DNA of 64,000 nt. Source: Xylanibacter ruminicola (GTDB lineage: Bacteria; Bacteroidota; Bacteroidia; Bacteroidales; Bacteroidaceae). Under the pieces are notes generated by a model. The model saw only the letters and a program-made list of their open reading frames with translations, was not told where the DNA came from and did not search any database. Made by a program: the position numbers and the translations under genes. Below, one piece after another: positions 40,477 to 48,126 of this stretch. Positions within the stretch are counted from its first letter, which is position 1. Every line of letters begins with the position of its first letter. The stretch spans positions 124,001 through 188,000 of the forward strand of contig NZ_FRBD01000004.1 of the NCBI RefSeq assembly GCF_900142525.1, read 5' to 3'.

Positions 40477-42054
40477 TTATGCAAAAATAATCAGGATAGC
40501 AATACAGCTTACCACCAACAGTAATGCTATATTAAAATAATTAATATACCAGGGCTTGGAATATGCCACAGAAAGTTCATGTCGAAAATCCTGCAGAGAA
40601 AAAGTAGTATCCTGCAGTTTGGCGCTATCAGGTTTGGCAAAGCATAAGCTTGACAGATAAGTGACTAAAGCACTCGACACAAAAAGGAATGGAACAATCA
40701 ACAGGAAATGCAGGTCTCCAAATATGTCTTTTTTAAACACAAGCATCAAGACTGCAATAGCCAAGCCAGCCAACAGACCGATAAAGGCACCTGTGCCATT
40801 AGTCCGCTTGCTGAAGATTCCTAAAAGGAATGTAGCAACAATAGGAGGGGCTATATACGACAGCATCTCTTGATAGTATTTCAGCAGAGAGCCGAACTTG
40901 CCAATTTGCGGAGCCCATAATGCAGCAATCAATACTATAACACAAGCTACAATCTTTCCAACAGCCACAAGTTGTCTGGACGAAGCACCCGTTCTGACCT
41001 TGGCATAGAAATCCATCGTAAAAAGTGTAGATGTGGAATTAAGGATTGCACTCAAAGTTGAGGTGAGGGCAGATAGAAGGGCGGCCAACATCATGCCAAG
41101 CAATCCTGTGGGCACCAGCTGCATCACCATATTCGGATAAACCATATCAGGCTTCTCTAAACCAGGAAACAGGTCACGAGAAATCAAGCCGGGAACAGCT
41201 ATGATAAAGAGCGTTGACAACGTAAGAAAACCTGCAAAGAATACTCCTTTGCGCCCCTGATCAATTGTTCTGGAACTCAACACACGCTGAACCAACGTCT
41301 GATTGTTTGCCCAGAAATAGAGTCCGAGTATTGGCATTCCAACAATAAGTCCAGGCCATGGTGTCGAATTGTCATCAATCGGACGGATCAGCTTTGCTAA
41401 CATATCGTTGCTGGCATACAACTGATATAGATAATCACTTCCACGCTCAAAGCAGAAAAATGTCAGCATGATTGATCCCAAGATAAGGATAACGGCCTGA
41501 ATCAATTCTGTGTTAATAGCAGAAGACAATCCTCCAGGAATTGTATACGATGCACAAATCAGGGCAAAAACGATAATAATCATCTGCAAATCGGCATCTG
41601 GAAAGATCAACTTGATGATAAGAGCTGCTGCATAAAGCGCCCCTGCGGCATCAAGGAATATATTGCCGATGATGCATATCGCTGAAAAATAATATCTGGA
41701 ACGACTGTCAAAACGCTTCTCAAGAAACTCGGGTATGGTAAATATGTGAGATTTGATATAGAGTGGCAACAAGAAAATGGCAAAGAACACCATAACCAAT
41801 ACGCCTGTAAGATTATAGTTGAAGACAGCAAGTCCTGTTGAATACGAATCACCAGACTGCCCAATCAACGTGTTGCTGGAGATACTTGCAGCAAACAAGG
41901 AGAGACCAACAACCCACCAAGGCATACTTCTGCCTGCCAAGAAGTATGATTGCGAATCGTTGCTTTTAGCATTTTTGAGGCCCCACCATACAATGGCTGC
42001 CATATAACATACAACGATGATGATATCTATCCAACTAATTGTAAAATGATTCAC
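40477..42054 (-). CDS. Sodium:solute symporter (SSS family sugar transporter)
   Basis: A 525-residue inner-membrane transporter with 13-14 hydrophobic helices. SSS signatures are FLAGRSMPWWVVGLSLFAASISSNTLIG, the DAAGALYAAALIIKL helix, and TIPGGLSSAINTELIQAVIL, the family signature region. It uses the sodium gradient to take up a solute; its partner gene encodes GH130 and it sits next to the mannan operon, so mannobiose or another manno-oligosaccharide is the inferred cargo. It is divergent from the AraC-type regulator and probably controlled by it. Confidence 0.9.
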   Translation of the reverse strand: MNHFTISWIDIIIVVCYMAAIVWWGLKNAKSNDSQSYFLAGRSMPWWVVGLSLFAASISSNTLIGQSGDSYSTGLAVFNYNLTGVLVMVFFAIFLLPLYIKSHIFTIPEFLEKRFDSRSRYYFSAICIIGNIFLDAAGALYAAALIIKLIFPDADLQMIIIVFALICASYTIPGGLSSAINTELIQAVILILGSIMLTFFCFERGSDYLYQLYASNDMLAKLIRPIDDNSTPWPGLIVGMPILGLYFWANNQTLVQRVLSSRTIDQGRKGVFFAGFLTLSTLFIIAVPGLISRDLFPGLEKPDMVYPNMVMQLVPTGLLGMMLAALLSALTSTLSAILNSTSTLFTMDFYAKVRTGASSRQLVAVGKIVACVIVLIAALWAPQIGKFGSLLKYYQEMLSYIAPPIVATFLLGIFSKRTNGTGAFIGLLAGLAIAVLMLVFKKDIFGDLHFLLIVPFLFVSSALVTYLSSLCFAKPDSAKLQDTTFSLQDFRHELSVAYSKPWYINYFNIALLLVVSCIAILIIFA

Positions 42055-42094
42055 GTTCTACTAACAAAATTATAGTTATTCACTTATTCGGTTG

Positions 42095-42102
42095 CAAAAT
42101 TA
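42095..42102 (-). promoter_or_regulatory. -7 box of the symporter-GH130 unit, with palindrome
   Basis: TAATTTTG on the minus strand, 40 bp before the symporter ATG. It lies in TTGCAAA-N12-TTTGCAA (42092-42117), a palindrome like the one at the mannan operon promoter. Confidence 0.5.
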
Positions 42103-42166
42103 GGTATTAATTTGCAATTCTTGATATTAATTCCTGCTCAATAGTTGTACTTTTTTGAACTAATTA

Positions 42167-42196
42167 TTGTTTTATCGCAGATAATTCATAAATTTG
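42167..42196 (+). promoter_or_regulatory. Promoter of the AraC-type regulator gene
   Basis: -33 TTG (42167-42169), 19-nt spacer, -7 TAAATTTG (42189-42196). The ATG follows 30 bp later. Confidence 0.6.
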
Positions 42197-42225
42197 CAAC
42201 AGAAAATTCAAAAAACTATCATCAT

Positions 42226-43095
42226 ATGCTGAAAGATTTCCAAAAAGAGATTATCCCTATTGCCGATGAAGACTTATTCATAGTTCTGAATCATCCTGAC
42301 GCACAATTCGATTATCCTGTACATTATCATTCTGAATATGAAATCAATTTAGTAATGTACACGCGAGGCGAAAGAGTTATTGGCGACTCTGTCTGCCCAT
42401 TTGGCAATATGGACCTGGTGATGACTGGCCCCAATGTGCTCCATGCATGGAGAGGCGAAATTATTGAGGGTAACCACGTCATAACCATACAGTTTACAGA
42501 AGGACTTCTTAATATGCCTATTATGGACAAACGACTCTTTTCGCCCATCAAGCAACTACTGGTAGACTCGAAACGAGGCATCTGCTTTTCAGAGAAATCA
42601 ACGATGCTGATCAAAGAAAAGATTATCCATCTTACTCAGACCAAGGGTTTTCAGAGCGTTCTGGAGTTCTTTTCCATTCTATACGAACTGGCTGTTGCAG
42701 AGTACACCATACTTACTACAAACCAATACAACACAGCAGATGTGGTTATGACCTCAAAAAGCAGAAGAATTGCAAAAGTATGCGATTATATCGAAAAGAA
42801 ATGCTATGATTCCATCTCGCTTGCTGAGGTGTCATCACTTGTGGGTATGTCAGAATCTGCATTCAGCCACTTTTTCAAGAAAAAAACTGGTGGTACATTT
42901 ATCGACTACCTTAACAATCTGCGCATAGCCAAAGCCTGCCAGCTATTGGCAGAAACAAGCAACACGATTGCCGAGATATGCTATTCAAGTGGTTTTAATA
43001 ATATATCCAACTTCATCAGGATGTTCAAGAAGAGGAAGGGTATTACCCCCAACGAATATCGCACCATGATGAATCAAATGCTGATAAAATATTAG
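42226..43095 (+). CDS. AraC-family transcriptional regulator
   Basis: A 289-residue regulator. The ATG at 42226 was chosen because it follows a well-formed promoter; the 27 upstream in-frame codons span that promoter. The N-terminal half is a cupin-like ligand domain (PVHYHSEYEINLVMYTRGE, GPNVLHAW). The C-terminal 100 residues hold the two helix-turn-helix motifs of AraC/XylS (SLAEVSSLVGMSESAFSHFFKKKTG, then IAEICYSSGFNNISNFIRMFKK). It is divergent from the symporter-GH130 unit and is the only regulator near the mannan locus; no hybrid two-component or SusR-type regulator is present. The effector is presumably an imported manno-oligosaccharide or mannose derivative. Confidence 0.9.
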   Translation: MLKDFQKEIIPIADEDLFIVLNHPDAQFDYPVHYHSEYEINLVMYTRGERVIGDSVCPFGNMDLVMTGPNVLHAWRGEIIEGNHVITIQFTEGLLNMPIMDKRLFSPIKQLLVDSKRGICFSEKSTMLIKEKIIHLTQTKGFQSVLEFFSILYELAVAEYTILTTNQYNTADVVMTSKSRRIAKVCDYIEKKCYDSISLAEVSSLVGMSESAFSHFFKKKTGGTFIDYLNNLRIAKACQLLAETSNTIAEICYSSGFNNISNFIRMFKKRKGITPNEYRTMMNQMLIKY

Positions 43096-43140
43096 AACAG
43101 CAAATAATCCATACAAACAGAAAAGAACCCTTGCAATTAC

Positions 43141-43171
43141 TTGGCCTTTTTGAAAGTTTTTCGTATTTTTG
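43141..43171 (+). promoter_or_regulatory. Promoter of the ion channel gene
   Basis: -33 TTG (43141-43143), 20-nt spacer, -7 TATTTTTG (43164-43171); the ATG is 27 bp downstream. Confidence 0.55.
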
Positions 43172-43198
43172 CCACGTGATTTTAAACATTCATCTCTT

Positions 43199-44014
43199 AT
43201 GAAGAAACCTCATTGGCTTGAGAAAGAAAAACTCTACAATATCATGTTCGAGTCGGATACCCGACTTGGACGCATGTTCGACATCGCCCTGATCATAGCC
43301 ATCTCGCTGAGCATCCTCATCTCATTCGTTGAGACCGTGCCCTCGTTGGCTCGTACTTTTAAGCTGGTACTGGAGATACTGGAATATGCGCTCACCTTCT
43401 TCTTTACACTCGAGTATATTGCCCGTGTTTACTGCTCGCCCAAACCTCGCGACTATGTGCTGAGCTTTTTTGGTGTCATCGACCTATTGTCAATCCTGCC
43501 ACCTTATCTCTCTTATTTCCTGCCCAATGCACGCTACATGATTCTGCTGCGTTCGTTCCGCTTCATCCGTATCTTCCGCATCTTCAAGCTGTTCAGCTTC
43601 ATCAACGAGGGATACCTACTGATGCGCTCGCTCAATAAGAGTCTTACCAAGATAGCCGTCTACTTTTTGTTCGTACTGATACTCGACATCTGTCTGGGCA
43701 CACTGATGTATATGGTTGAGAGTGGCCAACCCAATACCCAATTCACCGATTTGGCCACATCAGTCTATTGGGCCATAGTCACTATGACCACAGTAGGCTA
43801 TGGCGATATCACACCTATTACAGCCATAGGCCGATTGCTTTCTGCATTCGTCATGCTGTTGGGTTACACCATCATTGCCGTACCTACAGGTATTGTTACA
43901 GCCAACATCATCGACGAGGTTAAAGATAAACCAAAAGACGGCCGCTGTCCCCGTTGTGGCGACAAAGTGCGCGACAAAGACCGCTATTGCTCACATTGCG
44001 GCGAGAAGCTATAA
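43199..44014 (+). CDS. Voltage-gated K+ channel (Kv-type) with C-terminal zinc ribbon
   Basis: A 271-residue membrane protein. ATG 43199 is used since the longer frame would start inside the -7 box. It has the six-helix Kv plan: S1-S3 within residues 26-110, an S4 with regularly spaced arginines (RSFRFIRIFRIFK, 118-130), S5, the pore loop with the K+ filter TVGYGD (198-203) and S6 (SAFVMLLGYTIIAVPTG). After S6 a short linker leads to CPRCG-x10-CSHCG (about 250-270), a zinc-ribbon-like four-cysteine module at the very C-terminus. It ends 4 bp before the convergent HU-like gene with no visible terminator. Confidence 0.9.
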   Translation: MKKPHWLEKEKLYNIMFESDTRLGRMFDIALIIAISLSILISFVETVPSLARTFKLVLEILEYALTFFFTLEYIARVYCSPKPRDYVLSFFGVIDLLSILPPYLSYFLPNARYMILLRSFRFIRIFRIFKLFSFINEGYLLMRSLNKSLTKIAVYFLFVLILDICLGTLMYMVESGQPNTQFTDLATSVYWAIVTMTTVGYGDITPITAIGRLLSAFVMLLGYTIIAVPTGIVTANIIDEVKDKPKDGRCPRCGDKVRDKDRYCSHCGEKL

Positions 44015-44018
44015 CTTA

Positions 44019-44243
44019 TCATCCATTTTTGTCTTTCTCGAAGGTGATGCCTTGGTAGAGGGCCTGGGTGCCCTCGTAGCTTTCTGGCAGGAAGTGGAGA
44101 CGGACACCTCGGATATGTTTCTTAGCTTTGAAATCCTTGAGATTGTCGCCTCTTTCAACGGTTTGATAATGTACTGCTACTGCCTTATATTTGCCATAAG
44201 TTGGTAGCGTAGGTTTGGTTTCCTGTTTGATTCTGTACTTCAT
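44019..44243 (-). CDS. Shortened HU-like DNA-binding protein
   Basis: A 74-residue protein. The start is the ATG at 44243; an upstream TTG is less likely. The N-terminus (MKYRIKQ..YGKYKAVAVHYQTV) and the C-terminus (KHIRGVRLHFLPESYEGTQALYQGITFEK) resemble the two ends of the roughly 150-residue HU-like proteins of Bacteroidetes. The helical middle and most of the DNA-binding arm are missing, as if internally deleted. It retains a good promoter (TTTG 44294-44297, 19-nt spacer, TATATTTG 44267-44274). HU-like genes commonly stand beside VirE-type primase genes in Bacteroides, which supports the reading. It may be a remnant or a mini-protein. Confidence 0.5.
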   Translation of the reverse strand: MKYRIKQETKPTLPTYGKYKAVAVHYQTVERGDNLKDFKAKKHIRGVRLHFLPESYEGTQALYQGITFEKDKNG

Positions 44244-44266
44244 AATACGTTTGCTCAAATTTTGTG

Positions 44267-44297
44267 CAAATATACAAATTTTCTAGAGAATAACAAA
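44267..44297 (-). promoter_or_regulatory. Promoter of the shortened HU-like gene
   Basis: Minus-strand -33 TTTG (44294-44297), 19-nt spacer and -7 TATATTTG (44267-44274). Confidence 0.55.
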
Positions 44298-44355
44298 CAT
44301 TTTCTTTAAAATAACTATTTTGATAATCAAAAATATTTCTCTGAATTCAAAATTT

Positions 44356-44820
44356 GCGAAACTACCTACATACCTACATAAATCTAAACTAACTATCTAA
44401 TTTTTAACGGTTTACAAATCAGCACACATACATTGAAACTACATATAACTACATTCTACCTACATAGTTTTGGCCGCTTACAGGCTATTAAGAAAGTAGA
44501 ACTGCCTGATTTGCAAGTTTTATCCTTAATACTCATTGTCAAATTCTCTCGAGAATTTTGCTACTACCTTACTTGTCAGTCATCAATAGTACGTTACTTA
44601 GCAAAAAATTCTCGAGAGAATTTTCTTACTATCCATAATAGTAGCGATTGTAGATACACGTATTTATTACTGAAACTACGTTATAGAGGTGTTTTGATGT
44701 AGGTAGAATGTAGTTATGTGTAGGTAAAATGTAGTTTCGATGTAGGTAAAAACTTTCCAAGATGCCTGTATATATGCGGTTTGCAGGTAAATTTATGTAG
44801 GTATGTAGGTAACTTAGCGA
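44356..44820. repeat. 460-bp imperfect inverted repeat with eight TACCTACA units
   Basis: This gene-free stretch is built around a centre near 44583. Matching arm pieces are 44364-44383 with 44791-44810 (20 of 20), 44435-44444 with 44729-44738 (10 of 10), 44445-44465 with 44697-44717 (21 of 21), and inner arms 44541-44563 with 44599-44624, which contain CTCGAG and differ by a few bases. The octamer TACCTACA occurs three times in the left arm (44363, 44371, 44457) and its complement TGTAGGTA five times in the right (44698, 44719, 44741, 44796, 44804). The variant AACTACAT recurs between them. It looks like an iteron cluster or large operator. Confidence 0.8.
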
Positions 44821-44839
44821 AAAAATGTCTCATATATGT

Positions 44840-44870
44840 TTTGCAGTTTAGCATTTTTGTATTACCTTTG
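44840..44870 (+). promoter_or_regulatory. Promoter of the primase gene
   Basis: -33 TTTG (44840-44843), 19-nt spacer, -7 TACCTTTG (44863-44870); the ATG is 30 bp downstream and the box is 20 bp beyond the right repeat arm. Confidence 0.6.
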
Positions 44871-44900
44871 CAAACCGGAACCATTAATCAAAATAATTAT

Positions 44901-45701
44901 ATGAATATTACATTACTTAAAAAAACAGGCTCTAAAGAAGTCATCAACCGTATTGAACTGGCAGAATTAGCTGCTGCGATTAAAAGCGGGGTGTTTAAGA
45001 ATGCTGTTACCAGAACTCGCGAGGTGTATCATCTGATGAATCCACACCGATTGGAGGATGGACAGATAGACACGCAATGGGAGGGCGGCATCAAGCTGCC
45101 CAGAATCTGCTTTGCAGCTGATTATCTTAAGCGCAAAGGTGAATGGGCAATGATTAGCTATAACGGCTTGGCGATGCTGGAGGTTAACGATCTGCAGACG
45201 TATGAGAAAGCTGTAGAAATCAGGGAATTGGCAAAGAAACTGCCTGAAACCATGATGTGTTTCCTGGGTGGATCGGGCCGTAGCGTAAAGATTGTGTGTC
45301 GAGGCCAGATGTTTGGAGAATACAAATCCGCTACAAAGGCACTACCTACTGAGCCAGATAACATCAAGCAGTTCCACCTCAATCTTTATAACACAGCCAG
45401 AAGGGCCTATCAGAATCAGTTTGGTTTTGACATCGAGTTTTTGGATCCTCGACTGGATCGCACCATCTATATGAGTGCCGATCCTGAGATGTGGTTCAAC
45501 CCAGAGGCGCGTCCGTTCTATGCCGACACAGAAAACCATGAGTTGCCTCAGCCTGTAGTCATCACTCGCGAGGAGGATCATCTGATGCCTGGTCGCACCG
45601 TTACTCGCACCTATCACCTGAACTGGACTTTTATCGTTGAGACCGTGATGGGGCACACTATTTCGAACTGCCCGATGAAAATAAAGAGGCCACTTTGCTG
45701 A
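44901..45701 (+). CDS. BT4734-like primase domain (N-terminal part of a frameshifted VirE-type protein)
   Basis: A 266-residue frame starting at the ATG after a good promoter. The body (about 1-215) resembles the BT4734-like N-terminal domain of Bacteroidetes VirE-type proteins: ICFAADYLKRKGEWAMISYNGL, then GGSGRSVKIVCRG, a strand-loop like that of primase folds, and FDIEFLDPRLDRTIYMS. From about residue 247 (after NWTFIVE) the frame loses coherence and ends PMKIKRPLC. In the -1 frame the sequence continues as DRDGAHYFELPDENKEA directly into the VirE helicase frame. The two frames therefore look like one gene broken by a single-base loss near 45640. Confidence 0.7.
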   Translation: MNITLLKKTGSKEVINRIELAELAAAIKSGVFKNAVTRTREVYHLMNPHRLEDGQIDTQWEGGIKLPRICFAADYLKRKGEWAMISYNGLAMLEVNDLQTYEKAVEIRELAKKLPETMMCFLGGSGRSVKIVCRGQMFGEYKSATKALPTEPDNIKQFHLNLYNTARRAYQNQFGFDIEFLDPRLDRTIYMSADPEMWFNPEARPFYADTENHELPQPVVITREEDHLMPGRTVTRTYHLNWTFIVETVMGHTISNCPMKIKRPLC

Positions 45702-47035
45702 TGCAGATAGCCTCGATGTGTCTCGACCAGGGTATTCCCCAAGCCCATGCCAAGGGGTTGACGTTGCTGCATCCCGTGCTTAATCGCGACAAGATGCTGG
45801 TAGAAAAAATCTTCCAATGCGTTTACAGCGTATTGGAGCAGGAGGACTATTGCGAAAAGCATAAGTTCCATCCGCTAAAAAGCGTTCCTGATGACACTAT
45901 CCAGGCGATGAAGACAGAGATATTCTTGAACTCCAACTTCGATATGCGCAAGAATCTGTTGACAGGTGTGGCTGAATATCGCGAAAAATTCAGCGACGAC
46001 CAGCGATTCAAGCCACTTACTGACGAGGTGCGCAACGATATGACGCTGAGAGCCACCGAGTTAGGCCTGAAAGCGTGGGACAGAAACGTGAACCGTTTTA
46101 TCGATTCAACCCGTATCGAGCAATTCGATCCTGTGAACTCCTGGCTCGACAAGCTGCCTGCTTGGGACGGGCACGACTATATCGCTGAGCTGGCAGCCCG
46201 CGTACCAACCTCTCAGCCCCATTGGCCTAAGTATCTGAAGTTCTGGTTGACAGGTATGGTTGGCCAATGGCGCGAGAGTGATAAGCAGTTGACAGGCAAT
46301 GCGTTAACGCCACTTTTGATTGGTCGTCAAGGTTGCGGAAAGACGCGATTCTGCAAGATTATCCTGCCCCCAGAACTACGCGATTATTATAACGACAAAC
46401 TGAACTTCAAGAACGAGTTCGACTTGAACATCGCCCTGACCAGCTTTGCGCTCATCAATATCGACGAGTTTGATAAGACCACCAACTCTCAGCAGATTGT
46501 GCTGAAATACCTATTGTCGTCAAGCGATGTAAAGTTCCGTCCACCATACGGTAAGACCATCAAACTCTATCGCCGCTATACCTCTTTCATTGGTACTACC
46601 AATCAGTTGAAACCACTTGTGGATCCTACTGGTTCGCGACGATTCGTATGCGTTGGAGTTAATGGCAACATCAACTTCGAGGACAACCTCTACCATGAGC
46701 AACTCTTTGCCCAAGCCCTACACCTATTTAATAGTGGCGAACGATTCTGGCTGAACGACGATGAAATCAAGACGCTGATAGCCGAAAACGAGCCCTATCA
46801 GCACCTGAACGACTTGGTAGAGATGATTGGCGAGACCTTCAGCGCTCCCAAGGATAATGAATCAGGCAAGTGGTGGAGCTTAGGCGACATCAGCGCCCTA
46901 CTCGCCTCGCGCTATCCCAACTTCGACTCAGAAACCCCATTCAAGAAAATTGGCAACGCCCTCAACGACATCCAGTTCAATTTCAAGAGCAAGCGCACCA
47001 CCAAGCACATGGAGTACTGGCTGATGGAGAAATAA
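45695..47035 (+). CDS. VirE-domain P-loop helicase/ATPase (C-terminal part of the frameshifted protein)
   Basis: A 446-residue frame counted from the first ATG; coherent coding begins earlier, at 45641, just after an in-frame TGA at 45638. It carries a VirE-type (phage primase/helicase-like) ATPase: Walker A GRQGCGKT (210-217), Walker B FALINIDEFD, a sensor-like SFIGTTNQLKPL and the arginine finger region DPTGSRRF. Such domains are normally fused to the BT4734-like primase domain in one protein of about 700-800 residues, the summed length here. It overlaps the upstream frame by 7 bp. It could be expressed by frameshifting or be a recently broken gene. Confidence 0.75.
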   Translation: MLMQIASMCLDQGIPQAHAKGLTLLHPVLNRDKMLVEKIFQCVYSVLEQEDYCEKHKFHPLKSVPDDTIQAMKTEIFLNSNFDMRKNLLTGVAEYREKFSDDQRFKPLTDEVRNDMTLRATELGLKAWDRNVNRFIDSTRIEQFDPVNSWLDKLPAWDGHDYIAELAARVPTSQPHWPKYLKFWLTGMVGQWRESDKQLTGNALTPLLIGRQGCGKTRFCKIILPPELRDYYNDKLNFKNEFDLNIALTSFALINIDEFDKTTNSQQIVLKYLLSSSDVKFRPPYGKTIKLYRRYTSFIGTTNQLKPLVDPTGSRRFVCVGVNGNINFEDNLYHEQLFAQALHLFNSGERFWLNDDEIKTLIAENEPYQHLNDLVEMIGETFSAPKDNESGKWWSLGDISALLASRYPNFDSETPFKKIGNALNDIQFNFKSKRTTKHMEYWLMEK

Positions 47036-47193
47036 TAGAAGTATTAAGGCTAACATTTAAGTATAAAACAGGATCAAAAAGTCTCTAATTTTACGCTTGA
47101 ATAACGATAGCGAATATCGTATTTATCACAGAATGTTTTATTCCCAAGATGGGAATAATTTCTATAAAGTTAGTTTATGTGCATAAGTTTTTG

Positions 47194-47201
47194 TACTTTT
47201 G
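47194..47201 (+). promoter_or_regulatory. -7 box of the AlbA_2 gene
   Basis: TACTTTTG, 20 bp before the GTG start; this supports that start and a short leader. Confidence 0.5.
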
Positions 47202-47221
47202 TACCATAATTAGATTGTTAA

Positions 47222-47851
47222 GTGGACGATAAGCGTTATATCCAAAGCCTCATTAAAGAGGGTGAGCATCAGCAGCAGGACTTCAAGTATCGAGTATCCA
47301 ATGCAATAAAGTTGGCCAAATCGGTATCGGCATTTGCCAATACTGATGGGGGACGACTGCTGATTGGTGTTCGCGACGATGGACACATGTCTGGCGTTCG
47401 CGATGAGGAGGAAATCTACATGATGCACCAGGCAGCTTATCGTTACTGTCGCCCACAAGCAAGTATCAAATTTGATACCTATCATGTTGAGGGCAGAACC
47501 ATTGTTATTGCTACCGTTCCTCCCTCAGATAAACGCCCTATCTGCGCTATCGATGATGAAGGCCACCAGCGTGCTTATATCCGTATTGCTGACGAGAACA
47601 TCGTGGCTTCTCCTGTACACCTTGCTATCTGGCGGGAGGCCCAAAAGCCTCAAGGCGCTATGATGACCTACACGGATACCGTCCGCAAGCTTATCGATAC
47701 CTTGCAAAATCAACAGATCACTCTGAACCAAGTAGTGCGACTTTCAAAAATCCCTCGTCATAAGGTCATTACCCTTCTGGCTCGCCTCATCCGCTTCCAC
47801 GTTGCCAAATGGGAATACATCAATCAACAATTCCTGTTTAGCAATGATTAA
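47222..47851 (+). CDS. AlbA_2 (Schlafen-type) domain protein
   Basis: A 209-residue cytosolic protein starting at GTG 47222, chosen because it lies just downstream of a -7 box. The N-terminal 125 residues form an AlbA_2/Schlafen-like domain: EGEHQQQDFKYRV, then SVSAFANTDGGRLLIGVRDDG, the conserved core often annotated as ATP-binding. The C-terminal 60 residues look like a winged helix (ITLNQVVRLSKIPRHKVITLLARLIRF). Proteins of this build act as DNA- or RNA-binding regulators and are common near mobile and defence genes. Here it follows the VirE-type gene by 187 bp on the same strand. Confidence 0.8.
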   Translation: MDDKRYIQSLIKEGEHQQQDFKYRVSNAIKLAKSVSAFANTDGGRLLIGVRDDGHMSGVRDEEEIYMMHQAAYRYCRPQASIKFDTYHVEGRTIVIATVPPSDKRPICAIDDEGHQRAYIRIADENIVASPVHLAIWREAQKPQGAMMTYTDTVRKLIDTLQNQQITLNQVVRLSKIPRHKVITLLARLIRFHVAKWEYINQQFLFSND

Positions 47852-47998
47852 CAGCCATAAGCGAAATAATCACCCAATTTGAGCGTATATATTAATAAGA
47901 GTGCCACATTCCATTACAGCCCATGCATCTACGTCTTTGGCATTACGATAAAGAAGACTTAATAAGAAAATTTAAAGACAAGAAACAGAAGGAGTTTC

Positions 47999-48042
47999 AG
48001 GGCTCGGTATATCTTGACATATATCGAGCCCTGCGTTTTTTT
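47999..48042 (+). terminator. Terminator between the AlbA_2 and flavodoxin genes
   Basis: Stem agggctcggtatat / atatatcgagccct (14 bp, one wobble), 6-nt loop and T run. It stands 148 bp after the AlbA_2 stop; the stretch 47852-47998 holds no gene I can support. Confidence 0.85.
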
Positions 48043-48052
48043 GGCAAATTAC

Positions 48053-48083
48053 TTGCATTATCCAATAAAAAAAGGTAACTTTG
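48053..48083 (+). promoter_or_regulatory. Promoter of the flavodoxin-helicase operon
   Basis: -33 TTG (48053-48055), 20-nt spacer, -7 TAACTTTG (48076-48083), 43 bp before the ATG. Confidence 0.6.
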
Positions 48084-48126
48084 CAGCAAAAATAGAATAG
48101 GTATACATTTTTAGACATAACGACTT

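Noticed and set aside
18565-42054. Interpretation of the locus as a xylan locus
   Set aside because: No GH10, GH43 or GH67/115 gene is present; GH26, GH2 mannosidase-type and GH130 point to beta-mannan.
44433-44702. An 89-codon frame inside the large inverted repeat
   Set aside because: It reads across the repeat arms, has no promoter and a composition set by the TACCTACA units.
44340-44820. CRISPR array or tandem repeat reading of the TACCTACA cluster
   Set aside because: Units are only 8 bp, irregularly spaced and in mirrored orientation, without spacers of constant length or cas genes.
45626-45650. Programmed -1 frameshift site in the primase gene
   Set aside because: No X XXY YYZ heptamer is positioned after the TGA at 45638, so a simple indel is more likely; kept only as an option.
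47923-48078. A 51-codon frame starting MHLRLWHYDKED, its start like that of pyrimidine-dimer glycosylase family proteins
   Set aside because: Only the first few residues fit; the rest runs through the terminator hairpin and the stop overlaps the next promoter, so it is at most a small remnant.
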